Assembly (NCBI GenBank): GCA_005808665.1
Contig: SYLG01000082.1
Location: forward strand, 1-33,104
Source of the DNA: Planctomycetia bacterium
Lineage (GTDB): Bacteria > Planctomycetota > Planctomycetia > Gemmatales > Gemmataceae
DNA: 33,104 nucleotides
Reading direction: 5' to 3'
A model generated the notes under the pieces. The model saw only the letters and a list, made by a program, of their open reading frames with translations. It made no database searches and was not told the origin of the DNA. Shown in pieces: positions 25,808 to 33,104 of the stretch. Both the position numbers and the translations under genes were made by a program. The first letter of the stretch is position 1. The number at the start of each line of letters is the position of its first letter.

Positions 25808-27070
25808 ATGGGACCTATTGGTATGCGTGGTATATTGTCCCTGGTTTGTTTGGGAAGTGCCTGGTTTGCTGCCGAGGCAAGGCAGGATCTGTTAAACGAA
25901 GTCAAACAACGCCGTGAAATTGCTATTCAGCAGCTTGAAACAGACCTCCGGGATTTTGTAAACGAGGCCCAAAAACTTCAGCGAACAGATCCGGTCATGG
26001 CGACGGGACCTTTGGATAGTGCCCAGCGGATCCTTGATTCGGAAAATATCCTTCCGCCTGTAAAAAAAGATGCATGGGCCAGAAAGATTCGTCTCCTGCG
26101 GGCGAATTTTGCCAAAGAAATGTCATCTAATCCGGGAACTCGCATACCTCAAGGGGAGGTTGTCAGAAATCCAAAGGATACTCCAACATTTACCCGGATC
26201 GGTTCCAATCGAATCACCGAGGACAAAGTTCGTCAGGACTATGCTGAATTAAGCCGTCTTAAAGACGAGGGTAAACTCGATGAAAGGGCAAACAAGGCTG
26301 AATCCTTGGCCAGAAAGGATCCAGGAAGTGCCTTTTCGCAATTTGCCAGTCGCCAGGCACGCATTGACAGCAATAGATCCATCATTGGTAAAAACAAGGA
26401 ACAATTCAACCAATCCAATGAAGCAAATTTGAACGACATCGACAAGTCCAGTACTCCCCAATTAACTGATGTAAGCTTGCCTCCAGATTGGGCAGAGAAA
26501 TCCAAACGAAGGTTAAACAGCCAAATAAGTCCCAAAGAACGGCAACTCATGACCAAATTGGCAGCACCAATCCGGGTTGATTTGCAAAACCGGCCTCTGC
26601 AAGATTTTCAGGAAATCATTGAAAAGCATTTGGGTGTGGCAGTTATTATTGACCGTGGGGCAATCGAAGGTATCAGCGTTACCTCGGAAACAACCATTAA
26701 TTTAAAAGCAAATAATTGGAGCTGTCGCAGCGTCCTGAGAAAGGCACTATCCGACCTGGGGCTGACCTACATTGTCCGGAACGAAGAAATCCAAATCACC
26801 ACACCTGACCGGGCCCGGGAAATGATGATTACCAAAGCCTATTATGTTGGCGACCTTTTGACGCCCATGGGCCAGGGGGCCATTCAGGTAAACCAGATCC
26901 AGATGATGCAAACCATAAATGGTATCATCGACTCGATCAAATCCCAGGTAGATGCGGATAGTTGGGCTCCGCGTGGAACCGGAACCATTGTGTTCGAACC
27001 GCTATCGAAATCGATCCTTGTCAAACAAACTGCCGAGGTACACTTCCAATTAGGAAGTAGTCTCCGATAA
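25808..27070 (+). CDS. Secreted protein with STN (secretin N-terminal-like) domain
   Basis: A 420-residue exported protein. GGAG at 25796-25799 supports the ATG at 25808; an upstream TTG frame adds residues without sense. A signal peptide ends near AEARQD. The first 240 mature residues are highly charged and helical, with many Lys, Asp and Glu, and look like coiled coil. Residues about 255-335 form an STN-like domain of the kind found in secretins and TonB-dependent receptors (VDLQNRPLQDFQEII through IQITTPDRAREMM). The tail has a GTGTIVFEPLSKSILVKQT pattern like an N1-type secretin domain. No secretin pore domain follows, so it is a stand-alone periplasmic module. The cupin gene begins on its stop codon. 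Confidence 0.7.
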   Translation: MGPIGMRGILSLVCLGSAWFAAEARQDLLNEVKQRREIAIQQLETDLRDFVNEAQKLQRTDPVMATGPLDSAQRILDSENILPPVKKDAWARKIRLLRANFAKEMSSNPGTRIPQGEVVRNPKDTPTFTRIGSNRITEDKVRQDYAELSRLKDEGKLDERANKAESLARKDPGSAFSQFASRQARIDSNRSIIGKNKEQFNQSNEANLNDIDKSSTPQLTDVSLPPDWAEKSKRRLNSQISPKERQLMTKLAAPIRVDLQNRPLQDFQEIIEKHLGVAVIIDRGAIEGISVTSETTINLKANNWSCRSVLRKALSDLGLTYIVRNEEIQITTPDRAREMMITKAYYVGDLLTPMGQGAIQVNQIQMMQTINGIIDSIKSQVDADSWAPRGTGTIVFEPLSKSILVKQTAEVHFQLGSSLR

Positions 27071-27405
27071 TGAGCCGCTATTTCCCTGAAGGGGATGACC
27101 TTCACGCAATTGACCTGTTTCCCGGGGTTAGGGCGTTTACTGCACCGGGGGAACACATTCATATTTCCAGAGTCGAATTTGACCATGGTGGGGTCGTGGA
27201 AATTCACCAACATCCCCATGAGCAATGTGGTGTTATGGTAAAGGGCCGGGCAAGGTTTGAGATTGGTGAGGAAGTGCGTGAACTAGGTCCGGGCGACACC
27301 TACCGGATTCCTGGAGGAATTCCGCATAGGGTGGTAGGACTTGAAGCTCCTGCCCTTGCGGTTGACTTTTTCTATCCCATTCGTGAATCGTACTTGAAAC
27401 CCTGA
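27070..27405 (+). CDS. Small cupin-domain protein
   Basis: A 111-residue single-domain cupin. Motif 1 is HQHPHEQ, with metal ligands His46, His48 and Glu51 or Gln52; motif 2 is PGGIPH, with His86. The strand pattern between them (VMVKGRARFEIGEEVRELGPGDTYRIP) is the standard double-stranded beta-helix. No signal peptide is present. The ATG shares one base with the stop of the preceding STN gene (TAATG), so translation is probably coupled. Cupins of this size bind a metal and act as isomerases, dioxygenases or sensors; the substrate is not evident. It is the last gene before convergent - strand genes. Confidence 0.85.
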   Translation: MSRYFPEGDDLHAIDLFPGVRAFTAPGEHIHISRVEFDHGGVVEIHQHPHEQCGVMVKGRARFEIGEEVRELGPGDTYRIPGGIPHRVVGLEAPALAVDFFYPIRESYLKP

Positions 27406-27450
27406 TAATGATTTGGTTTTTCAGCAATACCAAGCCTTGGCTCCGACATT

Positions 27451-27475
27451 AAAAAGTCCTTCAAGGGGATTTTTT
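27451..27475. terminator. Possible two-way terminator between convergent genes
   Basis: A run of A, then GTCCTT, pairs with GGGGA followed by a run of T across a CAA loop. About 11 pairs form, some G-T. Both strands have a T tract after the stem, as expected between convergent genes (cupin + and WD40 -). Confidence 0.45.
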
Positions 27476-27614
27476 GGGTCTGAATATGGACTGTTCGCAG
27501 GGTGTTAAGGTAAAAATTTGAATGGGTAACCCAAATCGTTCAAAAAATCGAAACCACCCCAAATAGGCCGTCCAGTCGGGGGACGGGAAAAAAGCGGCTG
27601 CCTTTTTTTGGCGG

Positions 27615-28610
27615 TTACCCTTCCATCTGGAAAAGGACCATGCGTTGGTGGCCAACAACCATCAGGGATTTTAAAGCATTTCCTGAAGCCAAAGCGTGGA
27701 TATTCATGGGGACCTTTTCCTGATGAAGGAATTTCTTTTCCTTGGTATCCATGAATATAAGGAAACCTTCCCCTGCACCACCTGCCCCAAGTAGCCACCC
27801 TTCCGTGGGGTGATATTCAAGGTGTTCCACCAATCCCTTGTGTTTGTCCGAAACCAGTTCGGCGGTTCGTTCCGCTTTTTCCCACATAAAAACCTCAATG
27901 CGGGCATTGGCTTCCAAGTGGTCAACATTGCCAATCTTTCCCGTTCCGCCTACCGCCAGGTGTTTGCCATCCGGGGAAAAAGCCAGGGATCGAATGCCCC
28001 CGATGGAGTGCCTCCTTGCGGTGGGATCCCATGTGTACATAATGGGGGCTTCCATGGTGACCACTTTTTTCCCGGAGGCGGTTTCCCAAACGACGATATG
28101 ACCAGTTTTGTCGGCCGTGGCGAGGTATTTGCCATCGGGAGAAAAGGCGGAGGCATAAAGCATGGATTGGAAATTGGTGGGGGTCAAAGGCTTATGTTCG
28201 TTGGTCATTTCCCGAATCAACTTGCCTTGGCTATTCCAAAGCCTAACCGCCATATCATCCGCCACGCTGGCAATCCATTTGCCATCCGGGGAAAGGAGGA
28301 TCCTTCGGATCCATTTTTTGTGGGCATCAATGGAGCGAATTTTTTCGCCGGTAGCCACATTCCACCAGATCATTTTTCCATCGTAACCGGCGGAAATGAG
28401 GGCACCATCTGCCAGCAAAAGCGAAGTAATGTAACTGGAATGGCCGCCAAATGCCCGCAGTTCCGGCTTGGGTTGGTCAAAATCGATTTCATGAATTTTG
28501 AAATCACTTCCGCCGACAAACGCCTTGTTGGTATTTGGAATTCTGGCCAGGCCAAAGAGAATATCCTGGCGGCCATGGTTTTTCGCGGTTTTAATGGAGG
28601 AAAAGTTCAT
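27615..28610 (-). CDS. WD40-repeat protein
   Basis: A 331-residue beta-propeller of the WD40 type with no signal peptide. Blades show the family pattern well, for instance LLSPDGKWIASVADDMAVRLWN, AFSPDGKYLATADKTGHIVVWE and AFSPDGKHLAVGG. About seven blades can be counted, enough for one ring. AGAGG lies upstream of the ATG at 28610. It is the third gene of the - strand run with DUF1549/DUF1553 and DUF1501, an order common in planctomycetes. It is likely to be a protein-interaction platform. The other two products are exported while this one appears cytoplasmic, which is odd and worth noting. Confidence 0.85.
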   Translation of the reverse strand: MNFSSIKTAKNHGRQDILFGLARIPNTNKAFVGGSDFKIHEIDFDQPKPELRAFGGHSSYITSLLLADGALISAGYDGKMIWWNVATGEKIRSIDAHKKWIRRILLSPDGKWIASVADDMAVRLWNSQGKLIREMTNEHKPLTPTNFQSMLYASAFSPDGKYLATADKTGHIVVWETASGKKVVTMEAPIMYTWDPTARRHSIGGIRSLAFSPDGKHLAVGGTGKIGNVDHLEANARIEVFMWEKAERTAELVSDKHKGLVEHLEYHPTEGWLLGAGGAGEGFLIFMDTKEKKFLHQEKVPMNIHALASGNALKSLMVVGHQRMVLFQMEG

Positions 28611-28624
28611 GGGAAATAGTCCTC

Positions 28625-29899
28625 TTATGCCAGAACCTCTTTAACGGGCTTGGTTTCAGGATCGGTTAACGGGACAGGACGAGACCCAACATAGTAGTTC
28701 TTCTGGGGGTTAATCCCAAGGGCTTGATAAATCGTGGCCAATAGTCGGGCCGCCCCAATTTCCCCATCAGAAACCTTTTCTCCCTTGGTATCGGTTTTTC
28801 CATAAACCGAACCGCCGACTATTCCACAGCCTGACAAAGTGGTGCTCCAGGCGGAAGCGAAATGGTCCCGTCCAAGGCTTGAATTGATGGAAGGGGTCCT
28901 TCCGAATTCGGCAAGTGTTATCACCAGGGTGTTTTTCAACATCCCCCGCTCTTCCAAATCGTCCAATAGGGTGGCCATGACATGGTCGAGTTCAGGAACC
29001 ATTTCCTGATGCGTTTCAAAATTTTGGCCGTGGCTGTCCCACCATGCCCTGGCCACCCGGATAAAGGGAACCCCAGCTTCGGCGAGGCGTCTCGCAATAA
29101 GCACCTGTTCCGCAAATTGGGTGGGGCCAAAACGATCCCTGACCTTTTGTGGCTCTAACGAAACATCAAAGAGTTTTTTACTATCCATTAAGCCCTTTAC
29201 CCGACCATAGGCCTGTTGATGGCTTGCCAAAACGCCCGAAGACCGGCCCTTTTCAAATTGGGTACTCCAGAGGTCACGAAGTGCCATTCGGTCTATAAAA
29301 TCGGATGTGCTGATATGGTCAGGGCGATCAATATTTTCGGGCTGGACACTTTTTGAAAGTTCCATGGGGCTATAGCGTGCTCCCAGAAAACCTGAACCGG
29401 AAAAATCCCTGCCTTCGGTTTGCAGGAAGAACGAAACATAATCCGGGACCTGGCTTTGCGGGTTCCCCAATTCTTTGGCGAGGACAGCGCCCATGTCCGG
29501 GTATTTTAAAGAGGCTTCATCGCGGCGCCCCCGCATCATCAATTGGGCACCCCCACCATGGTCACCGTTTTTCGTGTTCAAAGACCTTATAATGCAGGTA
29601 TCCTTGAATCGCTTGGCCATTTTGGGCATGAGTTCCGAGATATAAACACCCGGAGTAGATGTCTGGATGGCCTGGAATGGGCCCCCGGTTACCGCACCTG
29701 GTTTTGGATCCCAGGTTTCCAATTGGCTTGATCCTCCTGCCAACCATAAAAGGATGACACTTTTTCCCTGTTTTTTTAATTCCCTGGAAAGCGCATCCTG
29801 AGCCAAAAGGGGAACCCCGGCCATTCCAGCGGTTGTCGCAAGAAACTTCCTTCGTGACCAAGGTTGCTCAAGGAAACCACCACCCATTGGATTGATCAC
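28625..29899 (-). CDS. DUF1501 protein with Tat signal
   Basis: A 424-residue member of the DUF1501 (sulfatase/alkaline phosphatase-fold) family. The N-terminus has the twin-arginine motif SRRKFLAT at about residues 15-22, so it is exported folded. LLWLAGGSSQLETWDPKPG is the usual opening of the family, and TLAEFGRTP near the middle is its most typical motif. GTG at 29899 is preferred because GAGGA is spaced eight bases upstream; ATG at 29887 is an alternative. The start is 15 bases after the DUF1549/DUF1553 stop, which shows an operon. In this phylum the DUF1501 and DUF1549/DUF1553 pair is very common, and a role in handling polysaccharides is often proposed but not proved. Confidence 0.9.
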   Translation of the reverse strand: MINPMGGGFLEQPWSRRKFLATTAGMAGVPLLAQDALSRELKKQGKSVILLWLAGGSSQLETWDPKPGAVTGGPFQAIQTSTPGVYISELMPKMAKRFKDTCIIRSLNTKNGDHGGGAQLMMRGRRDEASLKYPDMGAVLAKELGNPQSQVPDYVSFFLQTEGRDFSGSGFLGARYSPMELSKSVQPENIDRPDHISTSDFIDRMALRDLWSTQFEKGRSSGVLASHQQAYGRVKGLMDSKKLFDVSLEPQKVRDRFGPTQFAEQVLIARRLAEAGVPFIRVARAWWDSHGQNFETHQEMVPELDHVMATLLDDLEERGMLKNTLVITLAEFGRTPSINSSLGRDHFASAWSTTLSGCGIVGGSVYGKTDTKGEKVSDGEIGAARLLATIYQALGINPQKNYYVGSRPVPLTDPETKPVKEVLA

Positions 29900-29914
29900 G
29901 GTACCAGTCCTCGT

Positions 29915-31558
29915 CTAGTGATTGAAACGGAATTCCGGGCTTGCCATCAGGGACCAAACGACCTGCTTGCAGGCAGCCAATTCATTTTTGCCATGGCTAT
30001 TCAGATAAGCGGCAATGGCGGATTTTTCATCCATGGTTCCCGGGCGGCCAAGCACTGAAAAAATGGCAAGGTCTGCTTTTTCCTGCAACGATGTTTCCTT
30101 AACCATGGCGGTTACCAAACGGTCATTGCCTTCGGGAAGGCATTCGTTCTGAAAACGGGAACTGTTGGAGAGGAAAAGGGCCTCGTTTACCCCGATTTGA
30201 AAATTCTCGTTTGGGTACTGGAATTGTTCCGCCAAACCGCCTGCGCTACGGTCAACCTCTTCGGTTTTTTTCTCCAAATCCTTGAGAGGGATGATTAGGC
30301 CCGCCTGCTTAAGGGCGACCGCTAGTTGCATAGGGGTTAAAGGGCGCAACCTGGCAACGGCGAAATCCTTGGCAAGGGGGCTATTACCCCCACCATTGTA
30401 CTCGCTGGAGAGGGCGTATGTCTCACTTGATACCATCCCCCGAACCAATCGGGAAATATCAAACTGGTGGGTTACGAAATCCCTTTCAAGCCATGCTAGA
30501 AGTTCAGGGTGACTGGGCGGGTTTTCCGAGTGCATTTGATCGAGGGGCATTACCAACCCTTGACCATAAAAACGGTTCCAAAGTTGGTTGATTATTGCTC
30601 GGGCCAGGTATCCCTGTTCTTTTGGGGATAGGGCAAGGTCCACCAACATCGCACGGGTGGAAACCTTGGCTTTGGGAGGAGGGGTTTTTTCTTTTTTCCA
30701 CTTCTCAACTTTTTCTTTTTCCTTTTTCTGCTCGTCTTTGGAGGGTTCGGTCAGCCCGGGAGGATCCACTTTCTTTCCCGTCAGAAACATATAATCGGCT
30801 TGTTTTTCTTTTCCTTTGTTGGGAAGGAACCGGACAACGCCGTATTCCCGTTCGGCAAGAAATGTTCCCACTTCATAAGTTCGGGAGAAAAAGGATTTCA
30901 TCCCAAAAAAATGGTCCTGTTTCCAATCCTGAACCAGGGGATGATCATGGCACTGGGCACAGGATACATTCACTCCGAAAAATGCCACGCTGACATCGTT
31001 TGTAAGTCGATCCAGGTCTTTCACCCGTACTTTGAGGAATTCGGATGCACCCTTGGCATTGGCATTGGATTCATCGGCCACCAGGATTTCACGAAAGATT
31101 TTGTCCCAGGAACGATTTTCCCCAAGTGCTTTCCCCAAATAGCCAAGCAATTGGCCTCTGGTCCCATTCATCAAATGGTTTTCAAATTCCCTGGCCTGGT
31201 GGCGGATATGGCCGGGCGATTTCATCAAATGGTCAATGGTTTTTGTTTTTTTGGTCGGATCGTTATCCTGGGCAAAGGCCCGTGCCTCCCTAGGGGTGGG
31301 GATCCTGCCTACCAAATCCAGGGAAACCCGCCTTAGCCAAGTGAAATCATCGGCTGGCTGGCTTGGTTTGATATTTTTGTCCTGCCAGTTCGCCCGAATG
31401 TAATGATCAATTGCCTTTGCAATGGAAGTATTGGGGGGCAATAAAGACTCATCTCCCCGAGAAGGTAGGGTAAAGGTGAAGCAACAAAGGATTGAGGTAA
31501 AGGAAAACGAAGCTGTTTTCATTGGGGTCATAAAGAACCGCCCAATAGGTGGGATCAT
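29915..31558 (-). CDS. DUF1549/DUF1553 domain protein
   Basis: A 547-residue exported protein. The N-terminus ends its signal-like hydrophobic stretch near LPSRGDES. The DUF1549 part (about 40-210) includes WLRRVSLDLVGRIPT and a haem- or metal-type CAQCHDHP with Cys200, Cys203 and His204. A Lys/Glu-rich insert follows near 280-305. The DUF1553 part (about 310-545) has YLARAIINQLWNRFYGQGLV and PLTPMQLAVAL. It is shorter than most family members because the usual N-terminal cytochrome-like domain (PSCyt1) is absent. No good ribosome-binding site marks the ATG at 31558, and ATG at 31531 is possible. It is the first gene of an operon with DUF1501 and WD40. Confidence 0.88.
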   Translation of the reverse strand: MIPPIGRFFMTPMKTASFSFTSILCCFTFTLPSRGDESLLPPNTSIAKAIDHYIRANWQDKNIKPSQPADDFTWLRRVSLDLVGRIPTPREARAFAQDNDPTKKTKTIDHLMKSPGHIRHQAREFENHLMNGTRGQLLGYLGKALGENRSWDKIFREILVADESNANAKGASEFLKVRVKDLDRLTNDVSVAFFGVNVSCAQCHDHPLVQDWKQDHFFGMKSFFSRTYEVGTFLAEREYGVVRFLPNKGKEKQADYMFLTGKKVDPPGLTEPSKDEQKKEKEKVEKWKKEKTPPPKAKVSTRAMLVDLALSPKEQGYLARAIINQLWNRFYGQGLVMPLDQMHSENPPSHPELLAWLERDFVTHQFDISRLVRGMVSSETYALSSEYNGGGNSPLAKDFAVARLRPLTPMQLAVALKQAGLIIPLKDLEKKTEEVDRSAGGLAEQFQYPNENFQIGVNEALFLSNSSRFQNECLPEGNDRLVTAMVKETSLQEKADLAIFSVLGRPGTMDEKSAIAAYLNSHGKNELAACKQVVWSLMASPEFRFNH

Positions 31559-31592
31559 TCAAGGTAGGTAAGGATAGTCTACCACGGTGGGA

Positions 31593-31608
31593 GGGTTGGG
31601 GCCAACCC
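31593..31608. promoter_or_regulatory. Inverted repeat near start of DUF1549 operon, possible operator
   Basis: GGGTTGG and CCAACCC form perfect 7-base arms around GG. It is about 35 bases upstream of the DUF1549/DUF1553 ATG, in the right place for a regulator-binding site. No second copy was seen. Confidence 0.25.
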
Positions 31609-31843
31609 AAAGGGCAGGGGAAACCAAAACATTTTGGGTGGGGTTTGAGGAGACGATTTTAGGGGATTAATGATTTTGATGGAAACGATTGGAACTTTGC
31701 ATTGGTAACAGCTGACATAAATCCTTGGGATCATTGTTTGAAATGAAAATAGTTAGTTCAGTCAACTTGTTGTCGGCCTTCCAGGATAGGTCAAGGTTTA
31801 ACAACCTCAAAGAACCCGGTCTTTTGTAAGCCACTCTAGTCTT

Positions 31844-31872
31844 TTGAAACTCATAATATTCCTTTGTATACT
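31844..31872 (+). promoter_or_regulatory. Promoter-like pair, sigma-70 type
   Basis: TTGAAA (31844-31849) and TATACT (31867-31872) each match the consensus at five of six positions and are separated by exactly 17 bases. No protein gene follows closely, which makes a non-coding transcript possible. Confidence 0.4.
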
Positions 31873-31878
31873 ATTTAT

Positions 31879-32015
31879 ATTTTTTGTAATCCTGTCTATC
31901 CTAGATGATTCAGTACTGTAACTTGGGTCATGGTTGAAAACCAAAAACGATCCGGTTGGCGACCAGATTCCAAGAGCCAGGGATCGAGGAATCGAACCCA
32001 ATAGGGTTCATTTTT
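31879..32015 (+). ncRNA. Candidate small RNA of about 137 nt
   Basis: The transcript is inferred from a good promoter-like pair ending at 31872 and an intrinsic terminator-like hairpin at 31994-32015. No open frame with a ribosome-binding site was found inside. It does not match a known RNA family that I recognise. The call rests on two signals seen by eye and could be chance. Confidence 0.28.
31994..32015 (+). terminator. Intrinsic terminator-like hairpin without an upstream gene
   Basis: GAACCC and GGGTTC form a perfect 6-bp stem with loop AATA, and ATTTTT follows. No + strand gene ends nearby, so it fits the end of an untranslated transcript. Confidence 0.45.
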
Positions 32016-32353
32016 GCGGTAAGGTTTGTTGTTTGGTGAAGGTCAGGTGGATGGGATAGATGCAAAGCTCTGGCAATAAAGTTTCAGTCCAAGGGGTGGA
32101 TAACCCTGGTTCATAGGTCCAAAAGGGAATGAAAATCCGGGTCCAGTAAGGGGTTGGGGTGATTGAATTGGTTTTGGGTCCAGACTGACCCTGATAATGA
32201 GAGTTGATTTTCCTCTTTTTAGAAAAAAGTGTCCCTAAAAAGCTAGACAGGCGGGCCTAATAGTGACGGCGGAGCCCATTGGCTAAAAAAACGAAAAATC
32301 TTGAAATAAATTTGGACATTTCCCGTCGGGCTACGCTTTAGTTAGGTAAAGGA

Positions 32354-32380
32354 GGGATTGTAAAAGGAAAATCCAATCCC
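32354..32380 (+). terminator. Hairpin in the leader of the GYF_2 gene, possible attenuator
   Basis: GGGATTG and CAATCCC are a perfect 7-base inverted repeat with a 13-base loop, followed by TTTCTTTC. It lies about 95 bases before the GYF_2 start, so it could end an upstream transcript or act in the leader. The long loop weakens the call. Confidence 0.3.
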
Positions 32381-32474
32381 TTTCTTTCGAAAGGTATCCG
32401 TTTTAGGAATGAATGGTAATTTCAGGCAATGGTAAGGAAATTTAAGTAAGAAAACCCCTAAAAGGAGGGCCATC

Positions 32475-32987
32475 ATGTCCAATGCATATTTCTACAAAAA
32501 TCACAATGGCATGGTGGTTGGTCCGGTTTCCCCTTTGGAATTGAAAAAACTAGCCCAATTGGGAAGCATTCAAGGGGAAACCATGATCAAAATGGGGGGA
32601 GGAAATTGGGTCAAAGCGGGTAGTATTAGAGTCTTGTTTAATTTCCCATCTCAAATAACCCCCGTATCGCTTGGAGAGGGACCAACTCCCAGCCAAACCA
32701 TCCAACCAAGGCCAAGCACATTGCAGGATTACACAACTCCTCCCCCCGTACCACGGACTATAGTGGGAAATAGCCGACCTCAAAGAGAATACGATTCCGT
32801 AGAAATGGATGAAAAAAAGGGCCGAATTGGGCCACCCCAAAAAAGAGTACCTATCCAAGAACTAACGAACCGAGGATTTTGGACAAGGGACCTTGGTAAA
32901 TCCCCCAAGTGGATTTGTATTTGTGTTGCCTTGATAATTTTAGGATATAAACCATTTGTATTTGTTGTATGCGTTCACGGGTTTTAG
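32475..32987 (+). CDS. GYF_2 (DUF4339) domain protein with C-terminal hydrophobic segment
   Basis: A 170-residue protein. AAAGGAGG at 32459-32466 is nearly the full Shine-Dalgarno sequence and fixes the ATG at 32475. Residues about 4-52 form a GYF_2 domain: YFYKNHNGMVVGPVSPLELKKL, then WVKAGSI. A Pro/Gln/Thr-rich linker follows (about 65-125). A hydrophobic segment near 147-168 (ICICVALIILGYKPFVFVV) is probably a membrane helix, and the protein ends soon after it. GYF_2 domains in bacteria usually sit before membrane domains and are thought to bind proline-rich peptides. The short tail may mean a reduced version; no frameshift that would extend it was found. Confidence 0.7.
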   Translation: MSNAYFYKNHNGMVVGPVSPLELKKLAQLGSIQGETMIKMGGGNWVKAGSIRVLFNFPSQITPVSLGEGPTPSQTIQPRPSTLQDYTTPPPVPRTIVGNSRPQREYDSVEMDEKKGRIGPPQKRVPIQELTNRGFWTRDLGKSPKWICICVALIILGYKPFVFVVCVHGF

Positions 32988-33104
32988 TGCTAAACGGGTA
33001 TAGGAATAGTAGCCAGGGTCCCGATTTTCTCAACCCTGTAGTGGGATGAGTCGAGGTGAGGGAAGCTTTTTCCTGAAGGATTCGATGCAAGACCTGATGT
33101 ATTC

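Larger units (their letters stand above)
31559..32474. other. Long intergenic region with possible small RNA and leader hairpins
   Basis: No protein gene is supported across 916 bases. The - strand end holds a palindrome (31593-31608) near the DUF1549/DUF1553 start. The middle holds a promoter-like pair (31844-31872) and a terminator-like hairpin (31994-32015) on the + strand. The right end holds a second hairpin (32354-32380) before the GYF_2 gene and a near-perfect ribosome-binding site. Confidence 0.5.

Noticed and set aside
27810-28619. Long + strand open frame opposite the WD40 gene
   Set aside because: It mirrors the WD40 coding strand, is rich in Gly, Phe and His as antisense frames are, and matches no family I know.
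31807-32001. Short - strand open frame in the long intergenic gap
   Set aside because: No ribosome-binding site and no recognisable domain; its composition is that of the AT-rich gap.
31978-32010. tRNA-like T-arm sequence on the - strand (GGGTTCGATTCC)
   Set aside because: No matching acceptor, D or anticodon arm can be formed, and the same bases make the terminator-like hairpin.

Overview
The window looks like chromosomal DNA of a planctomycete, probably from the Gemmata side of the phylum. The support is in the gene content: a DUF1549/DUF1553 protein next to a DUF1501 protein with a Tat signal and a WD40 protein, a Tat-exported Gfo/Idh/MocA oxidoreductase, a BBP7-type outer-membrane barrel, an SdrD_B-repeat surface protein whose N-terminus carries the LExLEDR motif, a GYF_2 (DUF4339) protein and several secreted PQQ-like beta-propellers. 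Base composition is close to even, with no plasmid, phage, insertion sequence or CRISPR signature. The lineage call is inference from gene families only.

Layout. (a) 1-6033: a non-coding lead-in with a perfect 16-bp palindrome, then three secreted beta-propeller genes on the + strand; the second and third are tandem paralogues. (b) 6085-10401: a tight + strand cluster of an AMP-binding (PaaK/LuxE-like) enzyme, an aldehyde dehydrogenase superfamily protein with features of an acylating (LuxC-like) reductase, an iron-type alcohol dehydrogenase that starts inside the previous gene, and a small four-helix membrane protein. Together these could activate a carboxylate and reduce it to aldehyde and then alcohol, or run the reverse. 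(c) 10402-16693: a terminator-like hairpin, a promoter-like TATAAT, a fourth propeller, an AT-rich gap, the BBP7 barrel and the SdrD_B protein. (d) 16822-18415: the Tat-exported oxidoreductase, a strong intrinsic terminator, and tRNA-Leu(CAA) on the - strand. (e) 18834-21010: a LOG-like nucleotide hydrolase (-) divergent from zwf (+). (f) 21217-25675: an uncharacterised protein with winged-helix-like segments, a large AAA-type ATPase with an extra C-terminal domain, and folC, spaced as an operon. (g) 25808-27405: a secreted STN/secretin-like protein whose stop overlaps the start of a cupin gene. (h) 27615-31558: the - strand operon DUF1549/DUF1553, DUF1501, WD40. (i) 31559-33104: a long intergenic region with a promoter-plus-terminator pair that could define a small RNA of about 137 nt, then a GYF_2 protein.

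The two least conventional parts are the winged-helix-like/AAA ATPase pair (21217-24313), whose role I cannot name, and the acyl-activation/reduction cluster (6085-9883), whose substrate is unknown. The possible small RNA near 31.9 kb is a third lead. Every function is read from motifs by eye; no database search was made.
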